The position numbers and the translations under genes were made by a program. Below are positions 24,697 through 33,862 of a stretch of 39,807 nt of DNA, piece by piece. Source of the DNA: Bacteroidales bacterium. Lineage in GTDB: Bacteria; Bacteroidota; Bacteroidia; Bacteroidales; UBA932. Where the stretch lies: the NCBI GenBank assembly GCA_024401895.1, contig JAKSKE010000012.1:1-39807 (forward strand). Direction: 5' to 3'. A model generated the notes under the pieces. It saw nothing but the letters and a program-made list of their open reading frames with translations. It had not been told where the DNA came from and ran no database searches. The stretch's first letter is position 1, and the number at the start of each line of letters is the position of its first letter.

Positions 24697-26541
24697 CTAT
24701 AACTCCTTCTTAACGGCTTGCTTGAGTTCCTCTACGAGGAAAGGCTGGCCCTGTATTTTGTTAAACTTATGGAATACGAATTCGGGATAAATGCCGCGCA
24801 GGTAATTTGCAAACTGGCCGCTGTTGAGCTCGCATACCAGAATCTTCTTGAAAGAAGAGAAAACCTCGCGGGTATTTGCCGGAAGAGGGTTGATGAAGTC
24901 GAAGTGAGCGTATGAAACGTCGGTGCCTTCTTCCCTGAGTTCCTGAACGGCGCTGGAAATGTGACCGTAGGTTCCACCCCAGCCCACAACAAGAAGCTCT
25001 CCGGCAGCAGCACCGTCCACCTCAAGAGCGGGAATGTCGGCGGCAATGGCGGCCACCTTGGCGGCACGCTCGTTCACCATCATCTCGTGATTCTGAGGGT
25101 CGGTGGAAATAACGCCGGCGTGAGTCTTCTCGAGGCCGCCCTTGCGGTGCTCGTAACCCTTCTGGCCGGGAACGGCCCAATAAGGAACCATATTCTCATT
25201 CCTTGCAAAAGGCTGGAACTTCTCCCCTGCGGCAATGTTTCCGTCAACATAGGGAGGCTTGATAGCCGGATAATCCTTCATAGAAGGAACGCACCAGGGC
25301 TCACTGCCGTTGCCGAGGAAGCCCTCGGAAAGCAGGATGACCGGAGTCATATGCTCCAGCGCAATCTTGGAAGCATTGAAAGCCGCATCGAAGCAATGGG
25401 CGGGAGAATGTGCGCATACAACCGGGATGGGACACTCGCCGTTGCGGCCGTAGAGGGCCTGGGAGAGGTCGGTCTGCTCGGTCTTGGTAGGGAGTCCGGT
25501 AGAGGGGCCTCCGCGCTGCACGTCAACCACAACAAGCGGGAGCTCGGCCATCACCGCAAGGCCAAGAGCCTCACTCTTAAGAGAAAGGCCGGGACCGGAA
25601 GTAGTGGTGACTGCCAGACTTCCTGCATAGGAAGCGCCTATTGCCGTACAGATACCGGCAATTTCATCCTCGGCCTGCACAGTCTTGGCACCCAGGTTCT
25701 TATAAAGAGCGAGTTCCTCGAGAATGGCGGTGGCGGGAGTAATAGGGTATGAGCCGCAGAACAGGGGCAAGCCCGATTTCTCGGAAGCAGCAAGCAGACC
25801 CCAGGCAGTGGCCTGGTTACCGCTTATGTTGCGATACGTACCCTTGGGAGCGTTCTTGATGGGCTCAACCGTATATGTATTTGCAATTGCCTGAATATTG
25901 GCCGCATAATTGAAACCGTCGCTGAGCACCTTCCTGTTGGGAGCAATTACCTCGGGATGCTTCTTGGAGAATTTCCTCTCCAGATAAGCGAAGATGGGTT
26001 CGAGAGGACGGTTGTAGATATAGCAGGCAATACCCAGAGTGAACATATTCTTGCACTTGAGAATAGACTTGTTGTCCATTCCGCTGTCCTTGAGACTCTC
26101 CTTGGTAAGAGTAGTGATGGGAGACACTATTATGGTCCTGTCCTCAACGGCGAGTTCCTCGAAAGGATTCGCGGTCTTGAAGCCGGCCTTGGTCATTCCA
26201 ACCTGGTCAAAGGCATCGTCATCGACAAGAATAAGAGCATTGCGCTTGCACCACTTGGCGTTGGCCTTGAGTGCGGCGGGATTCATTGCTATGAGCATAT
26301 CGCAGAAGTCCCCGGGAGTTGAAACCTTGCGGGAACCAATGTGAACCTGGAAGCCCGATACTCCCGAAACAGTGCCGTGAGGGGCGCGAATTTCTGCCGG
26401 ATAATCGGGGAAAGTAGAAAGGCCATTGCCGTAAATGGCCGACATATCTGCAAAAAGAGATCCCGTGAGCTGCATACCATCTCCGGAATCTCCTGCAAAT
26501 CTTATGACGACATCCTGTACGTCTATGATTTTATGTTGCAT
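24697..26541 (-). CDS. korA: 2-oxoglutarate:ferredoxin oxidoreductase alpha subunit (gamma-alpha fusion)
   Basis: A 614-residue fused subunit. Residues 1-190 are the gamma domain (IRFAGDSGDGMQLTGSLFAD, YPAEIRAPHGTVSG), and residues 200-614 are the alpha pyrimidine-binding part (GSYPITPAT, QAEDEIAGICTAIGASYAG, TTTSGPGLSLKSEA, DVQRGGPSTGLPTKTEQTDL). This order and length are characteristic of the 2-oxoglutarate type rather than pyruvate enzymes, which are usually single long chains in this group. It begins 9 bp after ompH stops, at the end of an otherwise envelope-related operon, and is followed by korB. Confidence 0.94.
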   Translation of the reverse strand: MQHKIIDVQDVVIRFAGDSGDGMQLTGSLFADMSAIYGNGLSTFPDYPAEIRAPHGTVSGVSGFQVHIGSRKVSTPGDFCDMLIAMNPAALKANAKWCKRNALILVDDDAFDQVGMTKAGFKTANPFEELAVEDRTIIVSPITTLTKESLKDSGMDNKSILKCKNMFTLGIACYIYNRPLEPIFAYLERKFSKKHPEVIAPNRKVLSDGFNYAANIQAIANTYTVEPIKNAPKGTYRNISGNQATAWGLLAASEKSGLPLFCGSYPITPATAILEELALYKNLGAKTVQAEDEIAGICTAIGASYAGSLAVTTTSGPGLSLKSEALGLAVMAELPLVVVDVQRGGPSTGLPTKTEQTDLSQALYGRNGECPIPVVCAHSPAHCFDAAFNASKIALEHMTPVILLSEGFLGNGSEPWCVPSMKDYPAIKPPYVDGNIAAGEKFQPFARNENMVPYWAVPGQKGYEHRKGGLEKTHAGVISTDPQNHEMMVNERAAKVAAIAADIPALEVDGAAAGELLVVGWGGTYGHISSAVQELREEGTDVSYAHFDFINPLPANTREVFSSFKKILVCELNSGQFANYLRGIYPEFVFHKFNKIQGQPFLVEELKQAVKKEL

Positions 26542-26550
26542 ATTGAAAAG

Positions 26551-27114
26551 TTAATTTGCCTGTTCTTGGGCCTGCTGGGCCTGAAGTTCTGAAGCCAATG
26601 ATTCGAGTGTCCTGCCTTCCTTGATACCCATAGCCTTACGGGCCTCGGGAGTAATGTCAACACACTGAGTCTTGTCCACAAAGGGAAGAGAGCCTTCCTC
26701 GAAAACAGCCACAAAACCGGCCTTTGCGGCTATATCGCTGATAACCTTGGTAGCCTTCTCCATAATAGGCTGGAAGAGAGTCTGCTCCTTCTGCTGAAGT
26801 TCCTGCTGAACGCTCTGGCTATACTCCTGGATGCGCTGCTGGAAATCATAGAGTTCCTTCTCCTTGCTGGTACGGGTAGATTCGGCCCATTTTGAAACAT
26901 TCTGCTGATAAGCCTCATACTTCTTGCCATACTCGGCTGTCATATCGGCGTAAGTTTCCTGAGCCTCCTTGCTTGCAGCCTGAAGTGTGGTGCGGGCTGC
27001 GTCTGCCTCGGGGCAGAGCTGAATCAATTCGGTTGAACTGACCCTACCGAACTTCTGTGCGAATGCCGAAGTGGTAACGAGCACCATTGCGATGATAAAA
27101 AGAATCTTTTTCAT
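26551..27114 (-). CDS. OmpH/Skp-family periplasmic chaperone
   Basis: A 187-residue Skp/OmpH-type chaperone that would hold unfolded outer-membrane proteins on their way to BAM. It has a cleavable signal peptide (cut near TSAFAQ, residues 15-20), a short beta segment (FGRVSSTELIQL), a long helical coiled-coil (about 40-135) rich in Gln, Glu and Lys, and a closing beta segment (FVAVFEEG). It lies 15 bp after bamA, the classical pairing. A Gln-rich C-terminal tail is present. A second family member, made as a lipoprotein, is encoded at 32112-32717. Confidence 0.92.
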   Translation of the reverse strand: MKKILFIIAMVLVTTSAFAQKFGRVSSTELIQLCPEADAARTTLQAASKEAQETYADMTAEYGKKYEAYQQNVSKWAESTRTSKEKELYDFQQRIQEYSQSVQQELQQKEQTLFQPIMEKATKVISDIAAKAGFVAVFEEGSLPFVDKTQCVDITPEARKAMGIKEGRTLESLASELQAQQAQEQAN

Positions 27115-27129
27115 AATATAACTATCTGA

Positions 27130-29700
27130 TTAAAATTGTTGTCCTATAACGAAATGGAACTGGCTCTTGCCGTTGGTGGGGTCGTCGAAGCCGTATCCCC
27201 AGTCAACACCCAGCAAACCGAGCATAGGCAGGAACACGCGGGCACCCACACCGGCCGAACGCTTCATCTGGAACGGATTGAAGTATTTTATGTCTGACCA
27301 GCAGTTACCGCCTTCCAGGAAGGCCAGCGCGTAAATGGTGGAAGAAGGCTGCATAACCACGGGATAACGCAATTCAACCGTAAACTTGTCATAAACGTTT
27401 CCGGCATAAGCCGTTCCTCCGGAATTGTAGGCCGTAACCTGTACGGGCGTAAGCGAATAGTTGGTATAACCGCGCAGCGAGATAACCTCGGAACCGTAGG
27501 TGTTGTAACCCGACATTCCGTCTCCCCCCACGAGGAATCCCTCGAAAGGAGAATATCCCAGATTACGGTTGTAGTATCCCAGGTAACCGAACTGGGCGCG
27601 GGCCATAAGCACCAGGTCACCGGCCAGTTTCACATAAGTTGCACAGTTGAGCTTCCACTTGTGATACTCTACCCAGCGGTAACGGTCCTGCGATGTCCAG
27701 TAGTCGTAGTCGACATCCCTCCAGTTGGCAACCGGAACCTTGTTGCCGGCAGCATCGAAAGAATACTTGCGGAACAGGGAGTACGGAGGAGTGAGGGAAA
27801 CCGACAGGGAGAAGTCTGTTCCCACACGGGGATAGATCTGCTGGTCGGTAGAGTTTCTCGCAAGGGTGAGAGTATAGTTGATATTGTTGGAAAGTCCGTC
27901 GTCGAAAATGAAGTATCCGCTGTACCAGTTATGCAGATTGTAGCTCTGCCAGCTGAGCGAGTGATACATAATGAAGTAATTGTCCGGCCACTTGAGTCGG
28001 AAACCAAGCTGGGCGGCGGCTCCGAACACTTCCATAGAACGGTTGTTGCTCAGACGGCCAATCCAGATATTGGAGTCGGTCTGACGGGTGAAATAGGCCG
28101 ACACGTTGAGCGAAGTAGGCTTCTTTCCGAAAAGCCAGGGCTCGGTGAAGCTGGCCGACAGGGCAGTATAGTAGTTTCCGTTGGTCTGGAAACGGAAAGA
28201 CAGATTCTGAGCATCTCCCAGAGGAACCGGCCTCCAGGCGCCTTTCTCGAAGAAACGGTGGGTAGAGAAGTTATTGAAGCTTACGCCCACGGTGGCTACG
28301 AAGGTGTTGCCTCCCCAACCGCCCGAAAGTTCGAGCTGTGAAGACGGCTTCTCGGTAACGTTATAAATAATGTCCACCGTGCTGCTGGCGCCGTTGGGGA
28401 CTATGGAATAACCTTTCTGCGGGTCCATAATAGCCTCGGCGTCAAACTGCCCCATAGAAGCTATCTCCCTTATGGAGCGCTCGAAATCGCTCTGGCTGAA
28501 CAGATAACCGGGACGGGTGAAAATCTGGCGGCGGACTACCCTCTCGTTGGTGAGGTCGTTGCCGTTGATTACGATATTGTTGAGCGTTGCCTGCTTGCCT
28601 TCAGAGACGCGCAGTTCCACATCTACCGAGTCGTTTTCTATAGTTACCTCCACGGGAGTAAGGTTGAAGAAGAGGTATCCGTTGTCGCGGTAAACCTTCG
28701 AGACGTCCTGCTCTCCCTCCTTTCCGCCACCGAAAAGGCGCTTCTGCATAGAGACAATGTCGTAAACGTCGCCCTTCTTCAAATCCAGGATGCCGTTGAG
28801 CTGGTCGGCCGAGAATACGGAGTTGCCGGTCCAGTCTATGTTTCTGAAGTAATATTTGTCGCCCTCGTCGAAATAGAGGTCGATTCCCAGATGCTTGGGA
28901 GTGATGTAGTATATGGAATCCTTGATGAGCCTGGCGTCGCGGTAGCCCGCCTCGTTGAACGGAGTAAGCACGTCCTTACGGTCGGTAATGTACTCTTTCT
29001 CCTTGAATTTCTTGCTCTTGAAGAAGTTGTATATCTTGTTGGACTTGGTGTTCTTCATAGCCTTGGCCAACTTGAACTCCTTCACGTGTTCGTTGCCGTA
29101 GAAGTTGATGGTCTTGATGCGGACCTTCTCGCCTTTATTGACGTTGAACACAACCCTTATGGCGTTCTTGATAATGGTATCCTTCTTTACCTCGGGCGTA
29201 ACCTCACACTTGAGGAATCCCTTTTCGGCGTAGAAACGGCGGATAATGTCGCAGCAGGTCTTGGACACATAGTCCGAGAACTCGTTTCCCCTTCGCAGGC
29301 CCAGCCTGTCCCGAATTTCCTTGTCTTCCGATTTTTTGATTCCGGTAAAGCTGTAACCCGACATTCTGGGGCGTTCGGCAATCTTTATCACGAAATATGC
29401 AGAGTCGCCGGCGGCTGAAAGACTGTCAATCTCCAGGGCTACCGATTCGAAATATCTCTGAGCCCAAAGCCTTTTGATTATATTAGAAACGTCATCTCCG
29501 GGAACGGTTATTTCCATTCCCTTGTCGAGCGCCGAGATTTGGATAATCTGACCCGAATTCACGAACCGGTTGCCTTCGACCCTGACGCCGCCGACAACGT
29601 ATTTTTGCGGTTTGTTATAGTCAATCTCGGGAGCCTGCGCAAAAGTTCCCGTTGAAACCAGCGCAAAGACCGCGAGAATAAACAATTTTTCGAACTTCAT
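27130..29700 (-). CDS. bamA: Outer-membrane protein assembly factor BamA
   Basis: An 856-residue Omp85 protein, the central insertase for outer-membrane beta-barrels. A signal peptide (cut near TGTFAQ) is followed by five POTRA domains (about residues 35-460) and a 16-strand barrel (about 480-856). GGWGG at the barrel start and the VGGDGMSGYN and VISLRGY segments, the latter matching the VRGF/Y loop motif, are visible. The last residue is Phe (IGQQF), as required for its own assembly. It lies in the usual Bacteroidota order uppS-bamA-ompH. bamD is encoded 7 kb away in a different operon. Confidence 0.97.
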   Translation of the reverse strand: MKFEKLFILAVFALVSTGTFAQAPEIDYNKPQKYVVGGVRVEGNRFVNSGQIIQISALDKGMEITVPGDDVSNIIKRLWAQRYFESVALEIDSLSAAGDSAYFVIKIAERPRMSGYSFTGIKKSEDKEIRDRLGLRRGNEFSDYVSKTCCDIIRRFYAEKGFLKCEVTPEVKKDTIIKNAIRVVFNVNKGEKVRIKTINFYGNEHVKEFKLAKAMKNTKSNKIYNFFKSKKFKEKEYITDRKDVLTPFNEAGYRDARLIKDSIYYITPKHLGIDLYFDEGDKYYFRNIDWTGNSVFSADQLNGILDLKKGDVYDIVSMQKRLFGGGKEGEQDVSKVYRDNGYLFFNLTPVEVTIENDSVDVELRVSEGKQATLNNIVINGNDLTNERVVRRQIFTRPGYLFSQSDFERSIREIASMGQFDAEAIMDPQKGYSIVPNGASSTVDIIYNVTEKPSSQLELSGGWGGNTFVATVGVSFNNFSTHRFFEKGAWRPVPLGDAQNLSFRFQTNGNYYTALSASFTEPWLFGKKPTSLNVSAYFTRQTDSNIWIGRLSNNRSMEVFGAAAQLGFRLKWPDNYFIMYHSLSWQSYNLHNWYSGYFIFDDGLSNNINYTLTLARNSTDQQIYPRVGTDFSLSVSLTPPYSLFRKYSFDAAGNKVPVANWRDVDYDYWTSQDRYRWVEYHKWKLNCATYVKLAGDLVLMARAQFGYLGYYNRNLGYSPFEGFLVGGDGMSGYNTYGSEVISLRGYTNYSLTPVQVTAYNSGGTAYAGNVYDKFTVELRYPVVMQPSSTIYALAFLEGGNCWSDIKYFNPFQMKRSAGVGARVFLPMLGLLGVDWGYGFDDPTNGKSQFHFVIGQQF

Positions 29701-29720
29701 CTATCTTACGAGTAAGAATG

Positions 29721-29728
29721 CAAATATA
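29721..29728 (-). promoter_or_regulatory. -7 box upstream of bamA
   Basis: On the minus strand TATATTTG lies 20 nt before the bamA ATG, in the 33-bp uppS-bamA gap. The -33 region, inside uppS, has no TTG at 19 bp, so an internal operon promoter is only possible. Confidence 0.45.
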
Positions 29729-29733
29729 CGGAA

Positions 29734-30432
29734 TTATTTGACTTTTCCGAAACGTCTGTCGCGCTTTTCGTATTCTGCGAGCGCGTCGAGGAAATTGGAC
29801 TTTCTAAAATCAGGCCAAAGTGTATCTACAACCACTATCTCGGTGTAGGAAAGTTGCCAGAGCATATAATTGCTTATTCGCATTTCGCCCGACGTGCGAA
29901 TGAGAAGGTCGGGATCGGGGATTCCGTCGGTCACAAGGGCCGATGCAAAATCGTCGGGTCCAAAGTTCCCGTCCGGATGCTCCACGGCGAGCTTTCTTGC
30001 CGCCTGCAGAATGTCCCATTTGCCGCTGTAGCTGAGAAACACCACAAGCGTGAGCTTATTGCCCGCGGCAGTCTTGTCCATCATTTCGTCTATGGTGGAG
30101 TTGAGACTGGCCGAGAACTTCTCCCGGTTGCCCAGCACCACAAACCGAACCCCGTTCTTAAGGAAATTGTCCAGCTCGCCCTTCATACATTGGGCAAAGA
30201 GTTCCATAAGGCGCGAAACCTCATCCTGAGGGCGGTTCCAATTCTCTTCGGAGAATGCGAACAGTGACAAATACCTGATACCCATGGTGCAGCTGCACTC
30301 CACTATGGCCCGGACGCTTTCCACGCCCTCGTAATGGCCCTTGAACCGGGGCAGCGAATGCCGCTGGGCCCACCGGCCGTTACCATCCATTATTATAGAT
30401 ACGTGCGCAGGGAGATTCTGAAATGTTTCCAT
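29734..30432 (-). CDS. uppS: Isoprenyl (undecaprenyl) diphosphate synthase
   Basis: A 232-residue cis-prenyltransferase that makes the C55 lipid carrier for peptidoglycan and O-antigen. The catalytic start IIMDGNGRWA (Mg2+-binding Asp), FAFSEENWNRP, and RTSGEMRISNYMLWQ near the C-terminus are all present. I choose ATG at 30432; the frame also permits a TTG two codons earlier (30438), which is less likely. It follows nadK by 9 bp and precedes bamA by 33 bp. It contains CATG (30283-30286), which is very rare in this window. Confidence 0.96.
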   Translation of the reverse strand: METFQNLPAHVSIIMDGNGRWAQRHSLPRFKGHYEGVESVRAIVECSCTMGIRYLSLFAFSEENWNRPQDEVSRLMELFAQCMKGELDNFLKNGVRFVVLGNREKFSASLNSTIDEMMDKTAAGNKLTLVVFLSYSGKWDILQAARKLAVEHPDGNFGPDDFASALVTDGIPDPDLLIRTSGEMRISNYMLWQLSYTEIVVVDTLWPDFRKSNFLDALAEYEKRDRRFGKVK

Positions 30433-30441
30433 ATACAAGTT

Positions 30442-31245
30442 CTATTTGTTTCTGATATCCTGTCCCCAGAAGAGTTTTTCCTGCAGAGCACCGAAGAACG
30501 CCCGGTCGGCAAGCCGTACCCGCCGCATCCTGAAAGGCGCCACACAAAGCTTCACCCCAGCTCCTTTCTTTAGCACAACCGACTGATTGTCAATGCTAAA
30601 GAGTACTTCACAGGAAGAATCGTGCGGCTCCAGCTCTATGACCGAACCCGACGACACCACCAGCGGCCTCACGTTCAAATTGTGAGGAGCTACAGGAACA
30701 ATGAGGAAAGCGCGCAGCGAAGGCGCGCAAATAGGACCGCCCGCACTCAACGAATAGGCAGTGGACCCGGCGCTGGTACTCACCAAAAGCCCGTCGGCCC
30801 AGTATGTGGGCAGAGCGAAACCGTCGAGCCGCACGTCGATTCCAATCATTTTGGCACCGTTGCGGTTGAAAGCCACCTCGTTTATGGCATAGGGCCAGAA
30901 GGCCGACGGCAACGATTCGCAGCGCACTTCGAGTATGTCGCATTCCTCTACGGTGTAAGCGCCCGACAGAATCGATTCCACTACACATTCGGGCCGGGAA
31001 TCGGCCAGAAAGCCCATACGCCCGCAGTTGATTCCCAGAATAGGCACTCCCTGCTGCACGCAGGTGCGGGCCGCAGAGAGAAAAGTGCCGTCTCCGCCGA
31101 AGCTCAGGAGCATATCTGTACCGGGCTGCAAACCAAGGGCAACGTCGTACAGTTCAACGTTGTGGCGGCCCAACTGTTCGAGCACCGCGGCGGCTCCACG
31201 TTCGCTGCCGGGAAGGGACGAATTTATAAAGTATCCTGTTTTCAT
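30442..31245 (-). CDS. nadK: NAD kinase
   Basis: A 267-residue NAD kinase that phosphorylates NAD+ to NADP+. The diagnostic SFGGDGTFLSAA, GINCGRMGFLA, NEVAFNR (NE motif) and SAGSTAYSLSAGGPI segments are all present. The length is slightly shorter than the common 290, with a compact N-terminus (MKTGYFINSS). It is the first gene of the run nadK-uppS-bamA-ompH-korA-korB and diverges from pdxJ across a 76-bp intergenic region holding a -7 box for each direction. Confidence 0.96.
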   Translation of the reverse strand: MKTGYFINSSLPGSERGAAAVLEQLGRHNVELYDVALGLQPGTDMLLSFGGDGTFLSAARTCVQQGVPILGINCGRMGFLADSRPECVVESILSGAYTVEECDILEVRCESLPSAFWPYAINEVAFNRNGAKMIGIDVRLDGFALPTYWADGLLVSTSAGSTAYSLSAGGPICAPSLRAFLIVPVAPHNLNVRPLVVSSGSVIELEPHDSSCEVLFSIDNQSVVLKKGAGVKLCVAPFRMRRVRLADRAFFGALQEKLFWGQDIRNK

Positions 31246-31258
31246 ATTTTTCCAACCT

Positions 31259-31266
31259 CAAATTTA
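31259..31266 (-). promoter_or_regulatory. -7 box of the nadK operon promoter
   Basis: On the minus strand TAAATTTG fits TAnnTTTG and ends 13 nt before the nadK ATG. The -33 region is AT-rich without a clear TTG. Confidence 0.6.
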
Positions 31267-31307
31267 ACATATTATTTACAATCTAAATAATATTACGCAG
31301 AATTGCT

Positions 31308-31315
31308 TACTTTTG
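31308..31315 (+). promoter_or_regulatory. -7 box of pdxJ, nearly touching the start codon
   Basis: TACTTTTG fits TAnnTTTG and ends 6 nt before the ATG at 31322. Transcription should start at or within about three bases of the ATG, so the pdxJ mRNA is probably leaderless. No clear -33 TTG is visible. Confidence 0.65.
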
Positions 31316-31321
31316 CACGTT

Positions 31322-32044
31322 ATGACAAGATTAAGCGTCAACATAAACAAAATTGCAACCATTCGCAACGCCCGAGGCGGCAACACCCCCGACGTAGCCA
31401 GAGCGGCCCTGGATTGCGAAGCATTCGGTGCCCAGGGAATCACGGTTCACCCCAGGCCGGACGGAAGGCACATCCGGTACAGCGACGTAAGAAGCATTGG
31501 GCCGACCCTCTCCACCGAATTCAACATTGAAGGGAATCCCATAGAATCTTTCATTGACCTTGTGCTCGAAGTCAGGCCCGACCAGGTTACCCTGGTTCCC
31601 GACGCCGAAGACGCAATAACCTCGAATGCCGGATGGGACGTTCCCGCCAACAAAGAATTCCTTTCCGGAATATGCGGCATCTTCAGGAAAGCGGGCATAC
31701 GCACATCAATCTTCATAGACCCCATTCCGGGTATGGCCCGCGCCGCGGCCGAGGCCGGAGCCGACAGAGTCGAGCTCTATACCGCCGCCTATGCGCAGCA
31801 GTACCCTTCCGACCCCGCCAAAGCGGTGGAGGCGTACAGGCAGACCGCTCTCGCCGCACGGGAGTGCGGGCTGGGACTCAACGCCGGGCACGACCTTTCG
31901 CTGGAGAACCTTGCCTTCCTTCTGAAGACAATTCCCTGGATAGACGAAGTGAGCATTGGGCACGCCCTCATAAGCGATGCGCTGTATTTCGGGCTGGAAA
32001 AGACAATCGGCCTTTATCTGGCACAAATCAAGAATCCGCTGTGA
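31322..32044 (+). CDS. pdxJ: Pyridoxine 5'-phosphate synthase
   Basis: A 240-residue TIM-barrel enzyme that condenses 1-deoxyxylulose 5-phosphate with 3-amino-2-oxopropyl phosphate to pyridoxine 5'-phosphate in B6 synthesis. Family motifs are [35 protein letters not shown], and the C-terminal [11 protein letters not shown] and [14 protein letters not shown] start at ATG 31322 (MTRLSVN); a TTG three codons earlier lies inside the -7 box. It diverges from nadK. Confidence 0.97.
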   Translation: MTRLSVNINKIATIRNARGGNTPDVARAALDCEAFGAQGITVHPRPDGRHIRYSDVRSIGPTLSTEFNIEGNPIESFIDLVLEVRPDQVTLVPDAEDAITSNAGWDVPANKEFLSGICGIFRKAGIRTSIFIDPIPGMARAAAEAGADRVELYTAAYAQQYPSDPAKAVEAYRQTALAARECGLGLNAGHDLSLENLAFLLKTIPWIDEVSIGHALISDALYFGLEKTIGLYLAQIKNPL

Positions 32045-32069
32045 AATACGGAATCTTGGAAAAAATGTT

Positions 32070-32077
32070 TAAATTTG
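32070..32077 (+). promoter_or_regulatory. -7 box before the OmpH-like lipoprotein gene
   Basis: TAAATTTG fits TAnnTTTG, 34 nt before the ATG, in the 67-bp gap after pdxJ. No TTG lies at 19 bp upstream. Confidence 0.5.
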
Positions 32078-32111
32078 TAGGCTATACGATTATTTCAACA
32101 TTAAAAACAAT

Positions 32112-32717
32112 ATGAAAAAGACATTCACACTTTTCGCAGCTGCCATTACAGGCGCTCTTTTCATTTCATCCTGCAGCCTGTTCGAAAGCAAGGACGCACA
32201 GAAGGAAACAACAGAAAAAGTAAGCGCGGCTTCGGGCAGCATAGTTTACATTAACCTGGACCGTATTCTCAGAGAATATGATATGGCCAATGACCTTACC
32301 TCTGTAGTAAACGCAAAGGCTCAGGGAATCGAGGAAGACATCAACCGCCGCGGAGGAAAGCTCGAGCGCGACCAGAAAGACTTCGAGAACAAAATCAACA
32401 AGGGCCTTATGACACAGTCAACGGCCGAGGTTCAATACAAGAAGCTCCAGGACGACCAGCTCAACCTTCAGAACTACGCAGCCCGCAAGCAGCAGGAAAT
32501 CCAGGAAGAGTTCGCCGTTACACAGAATCAGATTCTGGACGCCATTGGAAGCTTCCTCAAGGAATACAACGCCGAGAAAGGCTATGCTATGATTCTTACA
32601 ACCCAGGGAGACAATCTGTCACTTCCCATCGCCTGTGCCGACACCACTCTGGACATTACCAACGAAGTTGTAGAAGGTCTCAACAAGGCATACGTAAAAG
32701 AAAAGAACTCAAAATAA
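32112..32717 (+). CDS. OmpH/Skp-family protein made as a lipoprotein
   Basis: A 201-residue OmpH-like protein. The signal ends in a lipobox (FISSC, Cys21), followed by an acidic/Lys spacer, a beta segment (SIVYINLDRILREY), a long charged coiled-coil (about 65-140, Glu/Asp/Lys/Gln-rich) and a C-terminal segment GYAMILTTQGDNLSLPI typical of the family core. Unlike soluble Skp, it would be tethered to a membrane. It is likely a periplasmic holdase working with the soluble OmpH encoded beside bamA. It heads a run with the glycosyltransferase (13-bp gap) and the periplasmic-binding-fold protein. Confidence 0.88.
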   Translation: MKKTFTLFAAAITGALFISSCSLFESKDAQKETTEKVSAASGSIVYINLDRILREYDMANDLTSVVNAKAQGIEEDINRRGGKLERDQKDFENKINKGLMTQSTAEVQYKKLQDDQLNLQNYAARKQQEIQEEFAVTQNQILDAIGSFLKEYNAEKGYAMILTTQGDNLSLPIACADTTLDITNEVVEGLNKAYVKEKNSK

Positions 32718-32730
32718 AAAGTTCGTTCCA

Positions 32731-33861
32731 TTGAAGATAGCCATACTATCTTGTTTTTACCCCTACCGAGGGGGCATTTCCCAGTTCAACTCACATCTCT
32801 TGGGTGAACTGGGAAAAAACAATGATGTGCAGGCATTCAACTTCAAGCGCCAGTACCCCGAGTTCCTCTTCCCCGGCAAAACGCAGTACGTAACGGCCGA
32901 AGATGACTTCGCGCCCGTAGAAAGCAAGAGGCTGCTGGATACGGTGAACCCGCTGAGCTGGGAAATCACCGCCCGCAGAATACGGGAATGGAACCCCGAC
33001 CTTCTGATTCTGCGCTACTGGATGCCGTGGTTCGCTCTTCCCCTGGGCTACGTTGCCCGCAGAATGAAACCCGGCTGCAAGGTCGTGGCCATCCTGGACA
33101 ACGTGATACCTCACGAAAAACGCCCCGGCGACAAAATTCTTACGGGATTTTTCCTGAAAAGCCTGCACGGTGCAATAACGATGTGCGGCGAGGTGGAAAA
33201 TGATTTGCGGAAGCTGGCTCCCGGGCTTAGCGAAGCTGTCATAGAGCATCCGGTTTACAACAGTTTCGGGGACAGGATTCCCCGCCTGCAGGCCCTCGAG
33301 GCCATAGGCCTGCCTCACAAACCGGAAGTGCGCACCCTGCTGTTCTTCGGGCTCATACGGGAATACAAGGGGCTGGACATTCTGCTCAACGCATTCAACC
33401 TGTTGGGAGACAACTACCGGCTGATAATTGCGGGTGAGCCCTACGGTTCGTTTGAAAAATACGAAAAGCTCATAGAACAGAGTCCTGCAAAGGCACGCAT
33501 TCACCTGTACGACAGATTCATCTCCAATTCGGAGGTAAAGAATTTCTTCTGCGCCTCGGACGTGACGGTACTCCCCTATCGGTCTGCCACACAGAGCGGA
33601 GTAAGTGCGGTTTCATACAACTTCGACGTTCCTATGATTGTTACGGCAGTGGGAGGACTCGACGAGCAGATAGGGAAAAAAGGCACAGGACTTGTAGCTC
33701 AGGAAGTTTCGGTTCAGTGCGTAGCCCGCACAATCGAGGCTTTCTTTGAAGATCCCTCCATAAAGGAAAAGTGCATAGAGGGCATTCACAGGGTGAAGGA
33801 AGAACTCAGTTGGGGGAACTACTGCAAATTGCTTCTGGACTTCGCACAAAAAATCAAGTGA
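32731..33861 (+). CDS. Glycosyltransferase, GT4/GT1-like (GT-B fold)
   Basis: A 376-residue cytosolic or peripheral glycosyltransferase. The N-terminus KIAILSCFYPYRGGISQF is the GT-B donor-loop start, and the C-half contains FFGLIREYKGLDILLNAF and an acidic patch typical of GT4 enzymes (LPYRSATQSGVSAVSYNF). Sugar donor and acceptor are not predictable. The start is TTG at 32731: no ATG occurs in frame until past residue 95, and the N-terminal fold needs this start. It lies between the OmpH-like lipoprotein gene and the next gene, whose ATG follows its stop by 1 bp, so the three are probably one transcript. Confidence 0.88.
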   Translation: MKIAILSCFYPYRGGISQFNSHLLGELGKNNDVQAFNFKRQYPEFLFPGKTQYVTAEDDFAPVESKRLLDTVNPLSWEITARRIREWNPDLLILRYWMPWFALPLGYVARRMKPGCKVVAILDNVIPHEKRPGDKILTGFFLKSLHGAITMCGEVENDLRKLAPGLSEAVIEHPVYNSFGDRIPRLQALEAIGLPHKPEVRTLLFFGLIREYKGLDILLNAFNLLGDNYRLIIAGEPYGSFEKYEKLIEQSPAKARIHLYDRFISNSEVKNFFCASDVTVLPYRSATQSGVSAVSYNFDVPMIVTAVGGLDEQIGKKGTGLVAQEVSVQCVARTIEAFFEDPSIKEKCIEGIHRVKEELSWGNYCKLLLDFAQKIK

Positions 33862-33862
33862 T

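Noticed and set aside
31313-31321. PdxJ start at TTG 31313
   Set aside because: This codon is part of the -7 promoter box; ATG 31322 fits the family N-terminus.
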